NCBI GenBank assembly: GCA_023055425.1
Contig: JALGPY010000012.1
Span: forward strand, 10,599,922 to 10,663,921
Direction: 5' to 3'
From: Linanthus parryae
Lineage: Eukaryota > Streptophyta > Magnoliopsida > Ericales > Polemoniaceae
Length of the DNA stretch: 64,000 nt
In this document: piece by piece, positions 59,525 to 64,000 of the stretch
How the letters are laid out: the number at the start of each line of letters is the position of its first letter
Numbering within the stretch: position 1 is the stretch's first letter
Position numbers and translations under genes: made by a program
The notes under the pieces: generated by a model
Database searches by the model: none
Told to the model about the DNA's origin: nothing
The model's input: only the letters and a program-made list of their open reading frames with translations

Positions 59525-62500
59525 GCAGGTGAAACATCCCGGGATCTCGGTTCAGCTGGTATCAGAGCATCGGTTCTCCGGTTAAAGTGACTTTTTGATT
59601 TCCATCAGTAGAAAATAAGAAAGATAACACATTTTCAAAATTTTAAAATTAACTAGGATAAATCAATTTGGGAATAATGAAGTAAACAAGCCGCCAGGGA
59701 GGTTGGGTATGTACATGTATTTCTTGTTAAACTGGATTTGTACCTGACTTGTTGATTAAATGTTAACTGCTTATTGATATGTGATTCATGCTAAAGCTAC
59801 TTGTTTATTTATATGTTGGTTGAAAGTGTGTAACGTAGACTAAATACAGGACCTAAATACTCTAGAAGGGGGGGGGGGGGGTTGAATAGAGTATGGAAAC
59901 TTTTTGCAAAACTCAAAGTTTAACAGAATAACTTTGTGTGAAACTCAAATCTCAAGGCCTTGAGATTTTAGTAAACTGTCTGAAACTTTCAAAGGCAAAA
60001 TAGAAAGCTTCAAGGCCTTGAACTATAATCAATTCTAAACAGCTTATGAACCCTAGTTTGATTTGAGTTGTATGCAGCAAATAATAATCAAACTGTAAAG
60101 TAAAGAACACAAAGCAATTTACAGAGTTCAGTCCCAATGGACCTAATCTCTGCCCGAGGGATCTAATCCCACCAGGATTGGGCAAACACTTCTTATTACT
60201 CACACAGAAACAACCCTTGATCTTCAAGCCTAAATGATTTCCCTTACACCTATACAGCTTGTGGTTCCAAACCTATCTAGTTTAAGCTACTAACTGTTGA
60301 GCTAAAAAGAACCTCTTGTTGTTCACTTGAAAAACCAACCACTAGGTTAAGTGAGGTTTAAGATAATTTAAAGATACACAGATTAAAGTACAAGTGAAGA
60401 ACACAGTAGAAGAGATAAGCTGTTGAAGCCTGGATGTGTTCTTCTGGAAACTGGATTGATTTGATCTTCTGGAATCTGAATTGAATCTTGGATGCTTGTG
60501 TGTTTGAGTGAATGATCTCTCACAAATTTGTCACACCTTTCTGAGTATTCTGCAAGCCTCTCTATCATCAAAATTCAAACCAGTATCTTTTATCCACAAC
60601 TGCAACTGATTGAGAGATTTTAGGATCTCAGTTCCTACAAATCCTCTTTCTGTTTTCAACTGAAATTCAAACATATCTAAGTGGATATCCGTTAGAGTTT
60701 GTTGAGATAAAATCCCTCCAACAACATTGAAACATAGCAACAACAAAATCCAAAAAGATAACAGTGCTATGACTGTTTGGTTATCCAGTTTCTGATAAAA
60801 CTGGTTAACAGATTCGAACAGTAACCTTATTATCTTCAATTACATATCAATAATGAAAAAACAAGTTTAATACTCTTAGAAGTCAATGAATAATCACAAT
60901 AATAAGAATCACAACCTGCAAGAAAGAATCAACTTAGTTCTGTAAAAACTGTCAGCAGCTCAAGGCACATCTCAAGGCCTTGGAGCTCTGAACCTGCTTC
61001 ACAGATATTCAAGTTAAACCCAGATAACTTTGATTCTTTCTGTTCTGATCATCTGCAATTGTGTTAGATATGTAAATAGTGTAAATTATAGTGTAAATTA
61101 TAAGTATATGCAGTAAATCCTTGATTTGTATAATCAGATATCCAATCTGCACCACAGAACTGTTAGAACATATAGCAGAATAAAACAACTCTCAAAGCTT
61201 TGAAGTTCTGTCAGTATCTCAAGGCCTTGGAGTAACTGAAATACTTTGCTGCTCATGTCTTTGTCTTTGTCTTTCATCACTCAAAATAATTATCATCCAA
61301 AACACATTCAAGGGTCTTTGAATCAACATTGGTTATCCTATGAGCATGCTTAATTGCTATATAGAAATGATTTATCATTATCGTGTGATCCGTATCCGCG
61401 TTCCCTTTCTTGGTTATGCTATTTTGTCGACGAGAGAGTAACGACGCTTCGACTTAGAAGACCATGAGACCATTCTTTTCCTACCTATGAGCGCGACTTT
61501 TAAGATAATACTTTGTTTTGTCTCATTTTGATTTAATTTGGCATGGTCATTTTCAATGTTAAATTTTTTTCTAAAAAGTGATTGGGTGCGGAGATACCAA
61601 ATGCCAAGTGATATGGACCACTTTGTTTAGCAGTCCGCTGGCGTGACTCTTAGTACGACGGTACTATGAGTTGTACCCGCTGTGTAGACGAAGTTGGAAC
61701 ATTTGAAACACATGCGAGTTGTGATGGAGAGACACGTTGTGTGACGAAAAATAGTGTTCTTTTCCCCCTCGTATGCGTGGAACACTTGAGGTGATTGGTT
61801 TATCTAATCCTATACAGGTAAGACAATATTTACCATGCGGATAAGCAAAGCAAAATGACATGTTATATCGATCAAAGTATTTTTTTCTAAAAATTTTTGA
61901 GATTTATTTAAATGACAAGTTATTTCAATGACAAGTATTTTTTTTTTGAATCACTTTGTAAACGTGATAACTTGTAGGTTGATTTATAACTCTCAAAGTT
62001 TCATTCCGACCTTTTTTTACTAGAGCTAGTTGTATTTGAACCCCTACTATGATACGAGTGAGTAGAGACCTTACCGACCGAGAGCTCATTCCCGTTAATA
62101 TAATATGCATTAGCCTTGAATAAAATTTGCATGTGCATTAGCATTGCATACAACTCTCATGTGCATTAGTTGCATTCTCGTGAAGCATGTTCTTAATTTC
62201 ACTCAAAATTTTTCTTAAGCTTCGGGGTCGAAGCTTCAGTTTAAGGGGGATATAATGTAACACCCGTATTTAAGTTAGGGGTTATTTGGTCCTTTCGGAA
62301 AAATATTTGAAAATTTTGAGAAATTTATATTTCAGACTTTTCTTGACTTCTTCTTAGTTTTAAAGTACAAGGGTGTCATTCGACACATATGATTATATAG
62401 AATTTCATTTTGAGGTTATTTTGTAGTTTTTGAAAATTTGGATAATACAATATGAAACTCATTTTATATACGTGGGAGATACTTGTAATTTTCTAAAAAC

Positions 62501-62855
62501 AAAATGGATTTTGACATTTATTAACAAAGTGATTTATTTGAAATTATTTGGCAATTTTGTAATTTAAGAAAATTAACTTTTATGTGTTAGCTATTAATTA
62601 TAAATTATATTTTCACCCCTCAATTTTTGGCACTTCTCATTTCTACCCCTCTTGCATATGAAATTTTGTAGTTATCTTAAATTTTTTGTATTTGCATGTC
62701 AACCCTCATCCTTTTGGTAATCCAATTCCTACCCTAACTATGGGTTGGGAGACATTTTAATTGCATTTCTTTTACCCCTTAATTTTTGGCTATCAATTCT
62801 TTAGCCCCATCCACAACTCCTCTAATTTTTTTCTAACTACAACCAACTACCCCCA
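59525..62855 (+). mobile_element. Degraded nested LTR-retrotransposon material
   Basis: A primer site TGGTATCAGAGC lies at about 59562. Far to the right comes a polypurine tract TTAAGGGGGATATAA (62241-62255) and an LTR start TGTAACACCCGTATTTAAG at 62256, as in chromovirus gypsy elements. No matching 5' LTR or pol is left. A second insertion with the CTAGAAGGGGG...TTGAATAGAGT motif near 59865-59890 probably occupies about 59.83-61.34 kb. The edges are estimated from where the antisense ORF of the host element stops and resumes. Confidence 0.4.
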
Positions 62856-63072
62856 TCCGGTTTACGTCATTGATGTTGGCGAGATCACAGTCATCTCTCT
62901 CGGGTTCAGGTATCAATTGCACAACATTTTTCACCGAAGGTGCTTTAAGCTCTGTTTCCCTGATGGTTGCCAAATAGAAATCATCGCCACTCAAATAGGG
63001 GGCCTTACACCACAAATCCTTGGGGATTTCTGGTAAATCGATTGCCTCCTTCAAAGTTTTGGTGCGAGCCAT
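62833..63072 (-). pseudogene. Antisense ORF of the Tat-type element, piece 4 (N-terminal)
   Basis: 79 codons starting MARTKTLKEAIDLPEIPKD at 63072, about 560 bp inside the 3' LTR and pointing back toward pol. It is the likely start of the antisense ORF whose later parts are at 59.5-58.6 and 46.1-44.6 kb. It ends where the nested material begins. No promoter is assigned. Confidence 0.45.
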
Positions 63073-63617
63073 CTCTATTACATAGATAACACAAGAAAAA
63101 TGAGCATCAAAGATAAACCCAGATTTGACTGCATGCCTACTTGATTTGATTTTTCAAATATGATAATTGCTTTATTAACAGATGAGATCTACTAAACTTG
63201 TTGTTGTTTAAGCAACTGAAGCGCTTGATCAACGATTAAGAATAGCTTATTGAAGCCCTGGATCTGTTGTCGAAGAGTTTCTCTCCTGCGCATAAACCTT
63301 GGCAGCAACAATGGTGTGAAAAGTTCTAACTGTTGGAGTGAAAGGGTTTATAGAGAGTCCTTTGAAGACCCTTACCTTTCGAATATTTTTGAATCATTCG
63401 CTACAGCGGTAATCGGCGGAAATATGTGGATGTCGCTCGCAACCCGCGTCATGCCCACGCCCTATTAAAGGCTATACAACGTTACAAAGACCTAGGCAAT
63501 GATGACTGCTTTTGGGGGCTAGGTTTTCGAATTTAATTTGAATTGATTCGAGAATCTGCGTGGAGCCATGCATGGCTGATTTTACGCGTTTACACAACGA
63601 CGCGCGTGGTATACGCG
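63073..63617. other. Non-coding tail of the Tat-type element
   Basis: Between the antisense ORF start and the polypurine tract. Short unrelated frames only; it probably includes the antisense promoter, for which I see no clear TATA box. Confidence 0.4.
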
Positions 63618-63631
63618 CGAAAGGGGGCTAA
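63618..63631 (+). promoter_or_regulatory. Polypurine tract of the gypsy element
   Basis: GCGAAAGGGGGCTAA directly before the 3' LTR. Confidence 0.65.
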
Positions 63632-64000
63632 TGTAGATAGTGCATCCCAGGCAGATCGATCACCATCCATGTGCCAACCATCAACGAGGTACGATGGTAC
63701 TCCACTACTACTCTATTATTATTGTCTTTATGTTCGCACTTATCTATGTGGGGGCTGTGAGACAAGGTCGCCCTCGATACTAACCGCGCGGGAGTTGTAG
63801 GGTTCAAGTGGCTTGGAGGCTAGAGTAAGGCATGTCGCACGCGAACAACAGTTGCACTCGCGTGCGACCCTTGTCAATTGTCTGAGAGATTTGATGGTCA
63901 CGTGTCCTATATACGCGGTCAACTATTTGAACGGTCCCTATATATGCGGACGATCGTGTAACGTGCCCCATATATACGGGCGAAAGTGCCGTTACGAGGC
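63632..64000 (+). repeat. 3' LTR of the Tat-type gypsy element, cut by the window end
   Basis: First 369 bp of the LTR that aligns with 36955-37323. It shares TATCTATGTGGGGGCTG and TGTCAATTGTCTGAGAG, with about 30 substitutions. Confidence 0.88.

Larger units (their letters stand above)
36955..64000 (+). mobile_element. Tat-type Ty3-gypsy retrotransposon (3' end beyond the window)
   Basis: Starts with TGTAGATAGTGC at 36955. The same LTR restarts at 63632 and runs off the window. In between come gag, protease, RT, RNase H, a second RNase H, integrase, a tandem array and antisense ORF pieces. The dual RNase H, the post-pol tandem array and the antisense ORF are known marks of the Tat (Ogre/Retand-like) lineage. 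Nested elements at 46181-58069 and about 59525-62855 enlarge it. Stops and frameshifts throughout gag-pol make it defective. Confidence 0.88.

Overview
The window is plant nuclear DNA, most likely from a flowering plant. It is AT-rich intergenic sequence packed with LINEs, Ty1-copia and Ty3-gypsy LTR retrotransposons and small TIR elements. It holds one spliced gene of a plant-specific ELM2/SANT family. Nothing looks prokaryotic. I cannot name the species. No previously undescribed gene system is evident; the unusual content is structural (nested elements, giant palindromes, tandem arrays).

Layout. 0.4-5.15 kb: a 5'-truncated LINE (endonuclease, reverse transcriptase, zinc motif, RNase H, poly-A) sitting in a short TIR element with TTA duplications. 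5.2-12.1 kb: the host gene on the minus strand, with two non-coding 5' exons, a short first coding exon at 10.1-10.3 kb and a large last exon at 5.76-7.03 kb. Its long coding intron carries two ~0.8 kb TIR elements in inverted orientation. 12.6-24.7 kb: decayed LINE and LTR pieces, a 469-bp tandem duplication and a tRNA-derived repeat.

24.7-31.2 kb: a very large palindrome (two ~1.8 kb arms, almost no loop). Its right arm is split by a small copia-like element, which itself holds a 892-bp Harbinger-like element. 31.4-36.8 kb: a non-autonomous LTR element with ~1.2 kb terminal repeats.

36.95 kb to beyond the window end: a Tat-type Ty3-gypsy element with degraded gag-pol, an extra RNase H, a ~36-bp tandem array after pol, antisense ORF pieces, and a 3' LTR starting at 63,632. 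It is interrupted at 46,181-58,069 by a full-length Ty1-copia element (1,429-bp LTRs, perfect TCTTG duplication). That element is interrupted at 50,134-53,511 by a minus-strand element with 1,354-bp LTRs, only 670 bp of non-coding interior and a perfect GATTC duplication. LTR divergence falls with depth: about 8% in the outer element, about 0.6% in the copia, and no difference noticed in the innermost pair. The window is therefore a readable stack of successive insertions.
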